Below, in pieces: positions 1 to 8,100 of a stretch of 12,473 nt of DNA. A program made the translations under genes and the position numbers. Position 1 is the first letter of the stretch; each line of letters opens with the position of its first letter. Origin of the DNA: JAXHTH01 sp034211115. Its GTDB lineage: Bacteria > Planctomycetota > Phycisphaerae > Phycisphaerales > SM1A02. The DNA is taken from NCBI GenBank assembly GCA_034211115.1, contig JAXHTH010000285.1:1-12473 (forward strand), read 5' to 3'. The notes under the pieces were generated by a model, which worked only from the letters and a program-made list of their open reading frames with translations, was not told where the DNA came from and made no database searches.

Positions 1-546
1 GGCCGCCTCGATCGGCTGCACGGGAACGGGCCGCAGGGAGGCGGCGCGGAGGGGCGAGCCGGCCCACGCGATGAGCAACGCCGCGCTCACCATCGTCGCC
101 GCCGCCCCCGTCGACGCGATGATCACGAACGACTCCTTCGGACGTGGCCCGCCGGGTGTGAGCGGCCGGGCCGCGGCCAGACTCGCGGCGGGGATCGCGA
201 TCATCGCAAACCCCAGCATCAGCCACAGCGGCTCGGCCAGACCCGCCCTGAAGATCATCCGCGGCACGGAGATGAGCATCATCGTCCCCGTGGCCAGCCC
301 CCCCGTCGCGGCGCCGGTCAGGTCCGGCGTGCGCACCAGCGGCGCGAAGCCGAGGCGAAAGCCCAGGTAGCCCATGAGCCAGACGGCGAGCAGCACGCCC
401 AAAGCGACGATGACCCCGACGGCCAGCCGCAGCGGTGTCCGCTCCGGCGCCTCAGACGGCCGCACCGAGCGCGAGGGTTGGCGCACGACGAGCAGCTTGG
501 TCTTCGGCGAGCTGGGTCGGGTTGTCGTGTGCGTGATGTTGGGCAT
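1..546 (-). CDS. Hypothetical membrane protein, C-terminus cut by the left edge
   Basis: I do not recognise this protein. The minus-strand frame starting with ATG at 546 is open for 182 codons to the edge. It begins MPNITHTTTRPSSP, a polar N-terminus of about 40 residues, followed by hydrophobic stretches at about 41-64, 104-126 and 139-162, so at least three membrane segments are likely. The frame was chosen because it is the one giving hydrophobic segments of membrane length; other minus-strand frames give Arg/Ser-rich shadows. It follows the MoxR-type ATPase gene on the same strand, 297 bases downstream, so co-transcription is possible but the gap contains repeat arrays that could form a large hairpin. 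No Shine-Dalgarno is visible: the bases just before the ATG read TTTCCCCC, preceded by an octamer repeat array. Its function cannot be inferred from what is visible. Confidence 0.6.
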   Translation of the reverse strand, partial: MPNITHTTTRPSSPKTKLLVVRQPSRSVRPSEAPERTPLRLAVGVIVALGVLLAVWLMGYLGFRLGFAPLVRTPDLTGAATGGLATGTMMLISVPRMIFRAGLAEPLWLMLGFAMIAIPAASLAAARPLTPGGPRPKESFVIIASTGAAATMVSAALLIAWAGSPLRAASLRPVPVQPIEAA

Positions 547-550
547 GGGG

Positions 551-646
551 GAAACGTTGAAACGTCAAAACGTCGAGACGTCAAAACGTCCAAACGTCCA
601 AACGTCAAAACACCGAAACGTCAAAACGTCGAAAGGTCGAAAACAT
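551..646. repeat. Tandem octamer array, 12 degenerate units of NAAACGTC
   Basis: Twelve consecutive 8-base units can be laid out in one register. On the plus strand they read GAAACGTT, GAAACGTC, AAAACGTC, GAGACGTC, AAAACGTC, CAAACGTC (twice), AAAACACC, GAAACGTC, AAAACGTC, GAAAGGTC, GAAAACAT. Variation is concentrated at the first base and in the outermost units. The array ends four bases before the start codon (546) of the minus-strand membrane protein. Translated on the minus strand it gives FDVxTF-like peptides; such ORFs are spurious. Confidence 0.9.
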
Positions 647-813
647 CGGCGCTTGGGGCGTTGGTGGAAGCCCGTGAGAACTCGATTGAATACGCCTCGT
701 GTCTTCTGCGCGCTGCCGACGACACGGAGCGCTCGGATGCAGGGCGCAACACGGGCGCCAGCACGCCTCCGCTGGGCCGTCATTGATTTCGTGTCTTTCT
801 GTTCCGGCATCTT

Positions 814-845
814 GACGTTTGGACTTTTCGACGTTTGGACGTTTT
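814..845. repeat. Inverted octamer array, 4 units of GACGTTTN
   Basis: Four 8-base units (GACGTTTG, GACTTTTC, GACGTTTG, GACGTTTT) are the reverse complement of the repeat at 551-646. Positions 830-845 are an exact 16-base reverse complement of 583-598, and the match extends to 24 bases with two mismatches. The array overlaps the stop codon of the MoxR-type ATPase gene (TAA on the minus strand, 846-844). The two arrays therefore bracket the intergenic region as inverted repeats. Bases 647-813 between them hold no recognisable gene. Confidence 0.9.
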
Positions 846-1776
846 ACGCGGGGCTGGGGACGGTTTCGAGCACCTGCTGGATGATCCGGCGCGCCGAGGC
901 GGTGTCGCCGGCGTGCATGTAGGTCTTGCTGATGACCCGGTGGGCGCACACGGACAGGACGTTGGAGACGACGTCCTCGGGCACGCAGTAGTCGCGGCCG
1001 TGCAGGACGGCCGTGGCCCGGGCGGTCTGGGTCAGCGCCAGCGCCCCGCGGGGACTGACGCCCACCTGCAGATCGTCGTTCTCCCGCGTGGCGTCGGCGA
1101 GGGCGATGATGTAATCCACCAGCGCCTGATCGAGGCGGACCTCGTCGGCCGCGGCCTGAAGGGTCATCACCTCGTCGGCGGTCATCGCCGGCGTCAGCGC
1201 CGCCAGCGTCGTCCGCGCCGGCTCCTGGCGGATGATCCGCGATTCATCGTCCGGCGCCGGGTACCCCAAACTGATGCGCATGAGGAATCGATCGAGCTGG
1301 TTCTCGGGCAGGAAGTACGTTCCCTCGAACTCGTAGGGGTTCTGTGTGGCCACCAGCATGAACGGCTGGGGAAGGGGATGGCTCTGTCCCTCCACCGACA
1401 CCGCCGTCTCGCTCATCGCCTCCAGCAGCGCCGATTGCGTGCGCGGCGTGGTGCGGTTGATCTCGTCGGCGAGGATGATGTTGTGAAAGACCGGCCCGCC
1501 CCTGAATCGGAATTCGCCCGAGTCGCGGTCGTAGACGGTCACCCCGATGATGTCCGAGGGCAGAAGATCGGGCGTGCACTGGATGCGGGCGAAGGAGCAG
1601 TCGATCGACCGGGCCAGGGCGTTGGCGAGGACGGTCTTGCCCACCCCGGGCACGTCCTCGATGAGCACGTGCCCCCGCGCCAGGAGGCAGGCGATGACCC
1701 GATCGACCGCCGCCGTGTTGCCCATGTACACCGAGGTGATGTTCCGGCGCAGGCGTTGGATGGCGTCAGCGGCCAT
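844..1776 (-). CDS. MoxR-family AAA+ ATPase
   Basis: The 310-residue product is a cytoplasmic AAA+ ATPase of the MoxR family, whose members act as chaperone-like ATPases in maturation of other proteins, often with von Willebrand A-domain partners. Visible motifs are Walker A (EDVPGVGKT, 40-48), Walker B (ILADEINR, 101-108), sensor 1 (ATQNP, 143-147), the ENQLDRF segment with the presumed arginine finger (158-164), and sensor 2 (GVSPRG, 239-244). The length is normal for the family. The start at 1776 was chosen over upstream in-frame codons because AGGAGG lies 10 bases before it and family homology begins immediately after. The usual DUF58 and vWA genes are not next to it; the following gene encodes an unrecognised membrane protein. 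It is divergent from the zinc-ribbon membrane protein. Family assignment is secure; substrate is unknown. Confidence 0.93.
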   Translation of the reverse strand: MAADAIQRLRRNITSVYMGNTAAVDRVIACLLARGHVLIEDVPGVGKTVLANALARSIDCSFARIQCTPDLLPSDIIGVTVYDRDSGEFRFRGGPVFHNIILADEINRTTPRTQSALLEAMSETAVSVEGQSHPLPQPFMLVATQNPYEFEGTYFLPENQLDRFLMRISLGYPAPDDESRIIRQEPARTTLAALTPAMTADEVMTLQAAADEVRLDQALVDYIIALADATRENDDLQVGVSPRGALALTQTARATAVLHGRDYCVPEDVVSNVLSVCAHRVISKTYMHAGDTASARRIIQQVLETVPSPA

Positions 1777-1824
1777 GGCGGGCGAACCTCCTGCCGGCAT
1801 GGTGAGCGGAGTCGGAGCGTATGG

Positions 1825-1832
1825 AGTATAAC
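1825..1832. promoter_or_regulatory. Overlapping -10-like boxes in the divergent intergenic region
   Basis: The 140-base gap between the ATPase start (1776) and the zinc-ribbon gene start (1917) contains TATACT on the minus strand (1830-1825), about 50 bases upstream of the ATPase ATG. Overlapping it on the plus strand is TATAAC (1827-1832), about 85 bases upstream of the GTG at 1917. Neither has a convincing -35 at the right distance. This is a weak promoter prediction based only on hexamer similarity in an otherwise GC-rich stretch. Confidence 0.3.
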
Positions 1833-1916
1833 GGGTGCGGTTGGGAGGCGATTCCGGCCGCCTTACCGCCGCCGAACCACGTGCATGGCCGCGCGGGAAA
1901 CGGGAACGAGGCTCAG

Positions 1917-2918
1917 GTGGCTCAGACGCCGGACAGAACGGCTTCCGCAATCGACGACCGGGAGCTGGCGCGATCGCTGTATTGCCGGCAGTGCGGGTAC
2001 AACCTCCGCGGCCTTCGCCTCGGCGGGCAGTGCCCCGAGTGCGGGCTGGACGTGTGGGAGACGGTGGTGGCGACGGTCGATCCCGCGGCCAGCCGGCTGC
2101 CGAGGCTCAACGATCCACGCGGCGTCGGGCTGGCCCTGGTCTGGCTCGTGGGCTGCCTGCTGCTGGCCACGCTGCTCATGCTCGCCCGGCCGGTGGCGCT
2201 TCGGGTGGATGAGACGTTCTCGCTGTCCGGGGCCTCGGCGGTCGCCCGCTTCGCGCCGCCGTGGCTGATGATCCTCGCCGGCGGGGTGACCCTGGCCGGG
2301 CTGCTTTCCGTCTGGCGGCTCACGCCCACGGGACGGGAGGATCCGCGTGCCTCGGCGCGGGACGGCCTGCGGCGGCTGGCGGTCGGACTGTCGATGATCG
2401 GCCTGCTGTCGATCGTCGGCGGCGCGATGATGGCGCGCCCCGCGGCGGTGCCGGGACTGGGCCGCTTCCTGATCCAGGGCCTGGGGCACGTGCTCATGGT
2501 CACCGGGCTGATCATCGTCCTGCTCGGCCTCCGCGGCCTGCTCCGCGCGGTGGGCGAACGGAGCCGCGAGTATCGAACCGCCCGCGCCGGACGGCAGCGG
2601 TCGCGGGACATGATCTACGCCGGCCTGGGGCTGGGGGCGGGCGAGCTGGTGCGGCTCGTCGGCGTGGCGGCGGGGCTGGAGATCCTCGAGGCCTTCGGCA
2701 CCGTCGTCCTGTGGATCAGCACCCTCATGCTCGTGATCGGCCTGTTCTACGTGCTGGTGAACGTGGCGTGGATCTGCCGCTCGCTGAGCCGGCCGCCGCC
2801 CACGATTCAGCAGCTTCTGGAGGCGGAGATCGAGACGGAACGCTCCGGCGGGCCCGAGCCCGACGAGCCGGGGCGTCCCGGTGCACCCGGCACAGGCGAT
2901 CGAAGGTCGGGCGACTGA
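1917..2918 (+). CDS. Zinc-ribbon multi-pass membrane protein of planctomycete type
   Basis: The 333-residue product starts with a short polar segment and a zinc ribbon, CRQCGYNL...CPECG, with Cys at 23, 26, 39 and 42. Hydrophobic segments follow at about 69-92, 114-133, 153-175, 185-206 and 263-285, with a weaker one near 233-257, giving five or six membrane spans. The C-terminus is a charged, Pro/Gly-rich cytosolic-looking tail. Proteins opening with this CxYxL zinc ribbon before membrane spans are frequent in planctomycetes, and no function is established that I know of. The GTG start at 1917 is preferred because GGAACGAGG precedes it and the divergent promoter region then has room; an in-frame ATG at 1821 would add 32 unconvincing residues. 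It ends 277 bases before groEL 1, with a hairpin between, so it is probably a separate transcript. Confidence 0.8.
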   Translation: MAQTPDRTASAIDDRELARSLYCRQCGYNLRGLRLGGQCPECGLDVWETVVATVDPAASRLPRLNDPRGVGLALVWLVGCLLLATLLMLARPVALRVDETFSLSGASAVARFAPPWLMILAGGVTLAGLLSVWRLTPTGREDPRASARDGLRRLAVGLSMIGLLSIVGGAMMARPAAVPGLGRFLIQGLGHVLMVTGLIIVLLGLRGLLRAVGERSREYRTARAGRQRSRDMIYAGLGLGAGELVRLVGVAAGLEILEAFGTVVLWISTLMLVIGLFYVLVNVAWICRSLSRPPPTIQQLLEAEIETERSGGPEPDEPGRPGAPGTGDRRSGD

Positions 2919-2935
2919 GACCGGGTCAGTCCAGC

Positions 2936-2980
2936 CCGCGGCCGGGGGCTGCGCCTGCCACCTTGGCAGACGGGCCGCGG
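2936..2980 (+). terminator. Nested hairpin after the zinc-ribbon gene
   Basis: An outer stem CCGCGGCC (2936-2943) pairs with GGCCGCGG (2973-2980) and encloses a compact hairpin CTGCCA (2955-2960) / TGGCAG (2964-2969) with a three-base loop. It begins 18 bases after the stop codon at 2918. There is no T-rich run after it, so it is a candidate terminator or 3'-end structure and not a classical intrinsic terminator. Confidence 0.4.
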
Positions 2981-3026
2981 CGCGGCGGCGGGCGGCGGCA
3001 GGCATTCGCGCGTCCGAAGCGGGCCG

Positions 3027-3067
3027 TTGATCGCGATAAACCACTCTCAATAAGCGATTTATGTCGC
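3027..3067 (+). promoter_or_regulatory. AT-rich promoter-like segment upstream of groEL 1
   Basis: This is the only AT-rich patch in the 277-base gap before groEL 1. TTGATC (3027-3032) and AATAAG (3049-3054), 16 bases apart, each match four of six bases of the sigma-70 hexamers. An imperfect inverted repeat, GCGATAAA (3033-3040) and TTTATGTCGC (3058-3067), flanks the putative -10 and could be an operator. It is not a CIRCE element (the TTAGCACTC half-sites are absent), and no convincing sigma-32-type promoter was found. It lies about 130 bases upstream of the start codon. Confidence 0.3.
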
Positions 3068-3195
3068 ATTCCGGGGCGTCGGGGCTTTGGCGCGGCTTTT
3101 GAAGCACTGGACCGCTCGGGGCGGGCGGCCATCGTCGCCGCACCGCCTCCGCGTTGTCTTTCACCCGAACGTCGAACCCGCGAGGAGACACCCTC

Positions 3196-4887
<1,692 letters not shown>

Positions 4888-4894
4888 GATTGCA

Positions 4895-4925
4895 GGCGAT
4901 CTGATGCCCGTCGTGTCAGATCGCC
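4895..4925 (+). terminator. Perfect 10-bp hairpin after groEL 1
   Basis: GGCGATCTGA (4895-4904) is exactly complementary to TCAGATCGCC (4916-4925) around an 11-base loop, starting eight bases after the groEL 1 stop. No T-run follows (the next bases are CTCAACG), so it may terminate inefficiently, or act as a 3' stabiliser that makes groEL 1 more abundant than the small genes downstream. Confidence 0.6.
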
Positions 4926-4941
4926 CTCAACGAGTCTATGA

Positions 4942-5226
4942 ATGAACATCCGCTTCTATCTCGATCCCGAGACCGGCGCGCCGCACGTCGAGCGGCACGG
5001 CGTGACCCGAGAGGAGGTCGAAGAGACGCTGCTCAGGCCCGGAGAGGATCGGCCCGGTCGCGAAGGTGCCCGAGTCGCCATCGGACGCACCAGGAGTGGG
5101 AGGTATTTGCGGGTGATCTATGTGCCGGATCCGGAGCCAGACAGTCTCTTCGTGATCACGGCGTACGAGTTGAAAGGTAAGCCTCTCACCGCATACAGGA
5201 AGCGCAGCCGGCGACGAGGTCGTTGA
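4942..5226 (+). CDS. DUF4258-type small protein, possible toxin
   Basis: The 94-residue product matches the pattern I know for DUF4258 proteins: an N-terminal FYLDPETGAPHVERHGV segment (5-21) with a conserved His, a helix REEVEETLL, a central GRYLRVIYVPD strand region (53-63), FVITAYEL (70-77), and a basic C-terminus AYRKRSRRRGR. The fold is thought to be related to small RelE/BrnT-like toxins, but activity for this group is not established to my knowledge. The next gene begins within 20 bases and encodes an acidic protein, an arrangement typical of toxin-antitoxin pairs; in this family the pair is common in planctomycetes. The ATG at 4942 is preceded only by a weak AACGAG. The gene lies just downstream of the groEL 1 hairpin. 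Family is fairly sure, toxin role is inferred. Confidence 0.8.
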   Translation: MNIRFYLDPETGAPHVERHGVTREEVEETLLRPGEDRPGREGARVAIGRTRSGRYLRVIYVPDPEPDSLFVITAYELKGKPLTAYRKRSRRRGR

Positions 5227-5240
5227 GCGGGATCAGATCC

Positions 5241-5438
5241 ATGCAGACGAGCAGGTTTCCCGAGGGATGGGATGAAGAGCGGGTCCGTCGCGTGCTCGAA
5301 CACTATGAGCAGCAGACGGAGGAGGAGGCCGTCGCCGAGGACGAGGCCGTTTTCGAGGATCGATCCGCGACGATCATGGAGATCCCCGTCGATCTCGTGC
5401 CGCAGGTGAGGGAGTTGATTGCCAGACGGGGTGCGTGA
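5241..5438 (+). CDS. Short acidic protein, putative antitoxin partner of the DUF4258 protein
   Basis: The 65-residue product starts MQTSRFPEGWDEERVRRVL, continues through a strongly acidic centre (EEEAVAEDEAVFEDRS, about 28-43), and ends in a conserved-looking IMEIPVDLVPQVRELIARRGA. I recognise this FPEGWDEERV...IPVDLVPQVRELI pattern as the usual companion of DUF4258 genes; it has no obvious DNA-binding domain. Its acidic charge complements the basic C-terminus of the preceding product. The ATG at 5241 is chosen because the family-like sequence begins right there; a TTG at 5223 overlapping the upstream stop codon would add six residues and would give translational coupling. Calling it an antitoxin rests on context, not on a known mechanism. 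Confidence 0.75.
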   Translation: MQTSRFPEGWDEERVRRVLEHYEQQTEEEAVAEDEAVFEDRSATIMEIPVDLVPQVRELIARRGA

Positions 5439-5496
5439 AGCCGAGCCCGCAACAGGTCCAACGCACGGTGAATGCAGTTCAGATTGAGGGTGATCT

Positions 5497-5679
5497 ATGA
5501 AGTTTCGCATCATCATCGAGCAGGACGAAGACGGCAGGTTCGCCGCGTCATGTCCCACGCTGCCCGGATGCTGGAGCCAGGGCGGAACGCGTGAGGAAGC
5601 GCGAACCAACATCGCCGATGCGATTGAGGGATACCTCGAAAGCCCTAACAAGCACGGAGATCCGATTCCGCGGGACTGA
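5497..5679 (+). CDS. HicB-family antitoxin-like protein, no HicA partner visible
   Basis: The 60-residue product has the partial RNase H-like HicB domain: MKFRIIIEQDEDGRFAASC, then the hallmark PTLPGCWSQGGTREEAR (20-36), and a helix ARTNIADAIEGYLES. It ends KHGDPIPRD, typical for this domain, and has no C-terminal DNA-binding module. In hicAB systems HicB neutralises the HicA mRNA interferase. No HicA-sized frame exists on either side: 58 bases precede it and 83 follow before groES. It is therefore an orphan HicB-like protein, or its partner is elsewhere. A good ribosome binding site GAGGG (5486-5490) lies six bases before the ATG. It sits in the small-gene cluster between groEL 1 and groES, which by eye has lower GC than its neighbours, consistent with acquisition. 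Confidence 0.85.
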   Translation: MKFRIIIEQDEDGRFAASCPTLPGCWSQGGTREEARTNIADAIEGYLESPNKHGDPIPRD

Positions 5680-5762
5680 TCCGACGCTTTCAACACTCGA
5701 CAGAACAGCCGACAACGAACGGTCGAAAGACAGCACGACAGATACAACGGAGAGCTACACCA

Positions 5763-6053
5763 ATGGCCGTCAAACCTCTTGAAGATCGCATTCTCATCAA
5801 GCCCCTGGAGGCGGACACGAAGACCGCGGCGGGGATCTACCTGCCCGAGTCGGCCAAGGAGCGGCCCATGCAGGGCAAGGTCGTCGCCCTCGGGCCGGGC
5901 AAGATGCTGGACAACGGCGAGCGCGTCAGGCCCGCCGTGAAGAAGGGCGACACCGTCGTCTTCGGCAAGTACGCCGGCACCGAGATCGAGATCAAGAACG
6001 CCAAGCATCTCATCCTCCGTGAAAGCGAGCTGCTCGGCGTCATCGAGGGCTAG
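5763..6053 (+). CDS. groES: 10 kDa co-chaperonin GroES
   Basis: The 96-residue product is a full-length GroES, the heptameric lid that caps the GroEL ring and triggers release of substrate into the cavity. It opens MAVKPLEDRILIKPLEADTK. The mobile loop that contacts GroEL lies at about 18-31, TKTAAGIYLPESAK, with the GIYLP hydrophobic tripeptide region. GKVVALGPGK (38-47), VKKGDTVVFGKYAGTEI (about 60-76) and the closing ILRESELLGVIEG are all standard. The ribosome binding site GGAGAG (5749-5754) lies eight bases before the ATG. It precedes groEL copy 2 by 166 bases, giving the usual groES-groEL order. No CIRCE inverted repeat is present upstream, so HrcA control is not indicated here. Confidence 0.98.
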   Translation: MAVKPLEDRILIKPLEADTKTAAGIYLPESAKERPMQGKVVALGPGKMLDNGERVRPAVKKGDTVVFGKYAGTEIEIKNAKHLILRESELLGVIEG

Positions 6054-6057
6054 GAAG

Positions 6058-6090
6058 CCGTACCTGACGACCGAAGGGAGGAAGGTACGG
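6058..6090 (+). other. Hairpin between groES and groEL 2
   Basis: CCGTACCT (6058-6065) is exactly complementary to AGGTACGG (6083-6090) around a 17-base loop, starting four bases after the groES stop. It could attenuate read-through into groEL 2 or protect the groES mRNA end. The remaining bases to about 6177 show only a TCGCTC direct repeat and nothing gene-like. Confidence 0.5.
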
Positions 6091-6184
6091 GTCTCCGACG
6101 TGTCGCAAGCGCATCGACCCGGCTCTTCCTCGCTCCCTGCGGTCGCTCGTCAGAACCGGCTTCCCCCCCGGAATCAGCACAAGC

Positions 6185-6212
6185 AACAGCCAACAGCCAA
6201 CAGTCAAGAGCC
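6185..6212 (+). repeat. Tandem heptamer leader of groEL 2 (AACAGCC units)
   Basis: Four 7-base units, AACAGCC, AACAGCC, AACAGTC and AAGAGCC, run in one register, and a fifth degenerate unit CCCCGCC fills 6213-6219 directly before the ATG at 6220. The leader is A/C-rich, should be unstructured, and leaves only AAGAG (6206-6210) as a very weak Shine-Dalgarno. Confidence 0.8.
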
Positions 6213-6219
6213 CCCCGCC

Positions 6220-7833
6220 ATGTCCACCAAACAGATGAAATTCGATTCCGCCGCTCAGACCGAGTTCAAGCGCGGCGTGGAGCAGCTCTCCCGGGCCGTC
6301 GCCCTCACCATGGGCCCCACCGGGCGCAACGTCGTCGTGCAGAAGTCCTTCGGCGGCCCGTCGGTCACGAAGGACGGCGTCTCGGTGGCCAAGGAGATCG
6401 AGCTGAAGCAGCCCTTCGAGAACATGGGCGCGAAGATGATCAACCAGGTGGCAAAGAAGACCGCGGACGTGGCCGGCGACGGGACCACCTGCGCCACCGT
6501 CCTCGCCCAGCGGGTGTTCACCGCGGGCCTGCGCCACGTCGCCGCCGGGGCCAATCCCATGGCGGTGCAGCGCGGCATCAACGACGCGGCCCAGACCGCC
6601 TGCGACGCCATCGAGCAGATGGCCGCCAAGTGCAAGGGACGCGAGGACCTTCAGAAGGTCGCCACCGTCAGCGCCAACCACGATGCCGAGATCGGCCGGC
6701 TCATCGCCGAGGCGATCGACAAGGTCGGCCACGACGGCGTGGTCGAGGTCGAGGAGGGCAAGACCGGCGAGACCACCCTCGAGTACGTCGAGGGCATGGC
6801 CTTCGACAAGGGTTTCCTCAGCCCCTACTTCATGACCGATCCCAAGGCCGCCGAGTGCGTCCTCGAGGACGCGATCATCCTCATCCACGAGAAGAAGATC
6901 GCCAACCTCGCCGACTTCCTGCCCCTGCTCAACAAGGTCGCCGGCGGCGGCAAGCCCCTCCTCATCATCGCCGAGGACGTGGAGAACGAAGCGCTGGCCG
7001 CCCTCGTCGTCAACCGCCTCCGCGGCGTGCTGAAGGTGTGCGCGGTGAAGGCCCCGGGCTTCGGCGATCGGCGGAAGGCCATGCTCGGCGACATCGCCGC
7101 CCTCACCGGCGGAACCTTCTTCTCCGAAGACCTCGGCCGCAACCTCGAAGACATCGAGCTCAAGGAACTCGGCACCGCGAAGAAGATCGTCATCACCAAG
7201 GACAACACGACGATCATCCGCGGCGGCGGGAAGAAGGCCGACATCGAAGGACGCGTCAACCAGATCCGCATGCAGATCGACCGCACCACGAGCGATTACG
7301 ATCGCGAGAAGCTCCAGGAACGGCTCGCGAAGCTGACGGGCGGGGTGGCGATCCTCAACGTCGGCGCCGCCACCGAGACGGCGATGAAGGAGCGCAAGGA
7401 CCGGGTCGAGGACGCCCTGAACGCCACCCGGGCCGCGGCGAAGGAAGGCTACGTGCCCGGCGGAGGCGTCGCCTGCCTCCGATCCATCGATGCCGTGCTC
7501 GAGGCCCGCAAGAAGGCCCGCGGCGATGAAAAGACCGGCTTCGACATCGTCGCCAACGCGCTGGAGGCGCCCGCATGGCACATCGCCTCCAACGCCGGCG
7601 CCGACGGCGACGTCATCGTCGAGAAGACGAGGGAAGGCAAGGGCGGCTTTGGCTTCAACGCCGCCACCGGCGAGCACGAGGATCTCGTCAAGGCCGGCAT
7701 CATCGATCCCGCCCTGGTCATCCGCACCGCCCTGCAACATGCCGCTTCGGTTGCGGGATTGATGCTCACGACGGACGTGATTGTGACCGAACTGAAGGAT
7801 GATGAAGAACCGGTCGAGGACGCGGTGTCCTGA
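6220..7833 (+). CDS. groL: 60 kDa chaperonin GroEL, copy 2, without GGM tail
   Basis: The 537-residue product is a complete GroEL paralogue. It has TMGPTGRN at 30-37, GDGTTCATV at 86-94, the apical GKPLLIIAEDV (244-254), VEDALNATRAAAKEG (396-410, hydrolytic Asp398) and VPGGG. GFLSPYF (198-204) keeps the Tyr that copy 1 has changed to Asn. The C-terminus ends TELKDDEEPVEDAVS: acidic, with no Gly-Met repeat, so about 30 residues shorter than copy 1. It is the copy adjacent to groES and probably co-transcribed with it. The start at 6220 is the first ATG fitting family homology; the longer frame back to 6019 overlaps groES and is non-homologous. Ribosome binding is weak, replaced by a heptamer repeat. 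A strong hairpin follows the gene. Tailless, divergent GroELs in multi-copy bacteria are often specialised; here that is inference. Confidence 0.97.
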   Translation: MSTKQMKFDSAAQTEFKRGVEQLSRAVALTMGPTGRNVVVQKSFGGPSVTKDGVSVAKEIELKQPFENMGAKMINQVAKKTADVAGDGTTCATVLAQRVFTAGLRHVAAGANPMAVQRGINDAAQTACDAIEQMAAKCKGREDLQKVATVSANHDAEIGRLIAEAIDKVGHDGVVEVEEGKTGETTLEYVEGMAFDKGFLSPYFMTDPKAAECVLEDAIILIHEKKIANLADFLPLLNKVAGGGKPLLIIAEDVENEALAALVVNRLRGVLKVCAVKAPGFGDRRKAMLGDIAALTGGTFFSEDLGRNLEDIELKELGTAKKIVITKDNTTIIRGGGKKADIEGRVNQIRMQIDRTTSDYDREKLQERLAKLTGGVAILNVGAATETAMKERKDRVEDALNATRAAAKEGYVPGGGVACLRSIDAVLEARKKARGDEKTGFDIVANALEAPAWHIASNAGADGDVIVEKTREGKGGFGFNAATGEHEDLVKAGIIDPALVIRTALQHAASVAGLMLTTDVIVTELKDDEEPVEDAVS

Positions 7834-7853
7834 CGTGGACGGTTCCCACGCGA

Positions 7854-7895
7854 GGGCCGAGTGCGGGTGGCGTCTCGACCACCGCCACTCGGCCC
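7854..7895 (+). terminator. Strong hairpin after groEL 2
   Basis: GGGCCGAGTG (7854-7863) pairs perfectly with CACTCGGCCC (7886-7895). After a two-base internal mismatch, GGTGG (7866-7870) pairs with CCACC (7879-7883) around an 8-base loop. It lies 20 bases after the groEL 2 stop and is the likely end of the groES-groEL 2 transcript, although only TT follows. The remaining bases to about 8030 hold nothing recognisable. Confidence 0.65.
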
Positions 7896-8032
7896 TTCGC
7901 GCTGTCTGGACTGGCCTGTTCCTGAAACGCGGAGGGCCGCCGAGAGCCGCGGTGGAATTCAAAAAGAGGGGATCCGTGAACGCTCGCAAGAGAAACGGCC
8001 GGAAAACGCAGCCTGCTCTCGAACGTATCCGC

Positions 8033-8096
8033 CCTTCGTCGCTCCGTCTCTCGGTGACTCCGTCTCTCCGTCTCTTCCCCGACTCCTGACTGCCTG
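8033..8096 (+). repeat. Degenerate octamer, pyrimidine-rich leader of dnaJ
   Basis: In an 8-base register the sequence reads CCTTCGTC, GCTCCGTC, TCTCGGTG, ACTCCGTC, TCTCCGTC, TCTTCCCC, GACTCCTG, ACTGCCTG, with a core close to NCTCCGTC in the first five units. It ends four bases before the dnaJ GTG start. No purine-rich Shine-Dalgarno is present anywhere in the last 60 bases before that start. Confidence 0.65.
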
Positions 8097-8100
8097 ACCC

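Noticed and set aside
551..646. Repeat array considered as a CRISPR
   Set aside because: The units are 8 bases and directly contiguous, with no spacers and no cas genes in the window.
565..810. Minus-strand 81-codon frame ending in FDVxTF repeats
   Set aside because: The repeats are the translation of the octamer array (24 bases equal 8 residues), and the rest is low-complexity; it is a spurious product of the intergenic repeat.
1821..1916. ATG at 1821 as the start of the zinc-ribbon membrane protein
   Set aside because: It has a poorly placed ribosome binding site, adds residues without similarity to the family, and would put the -10-like boxes inside the gene.
5680..5762. Search for a CIRCE (TTAGCACTC-N9-GAGTGCTAA) element before groES, groEL 1, groEL 2 and dnaJ
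   Set aside because: Only fragments such as ACACTCG near 5694 and AGCACTG near 3103 occur, without the matching second half-site.
6121..6160. TCGCTCCCTGCGGTCGCTCG segment as a REP-like palindrome
   Set aside because: It contains a direct repeat of TCGCTC but does not form a proper inverted repeat, and there is no second copy in the window.
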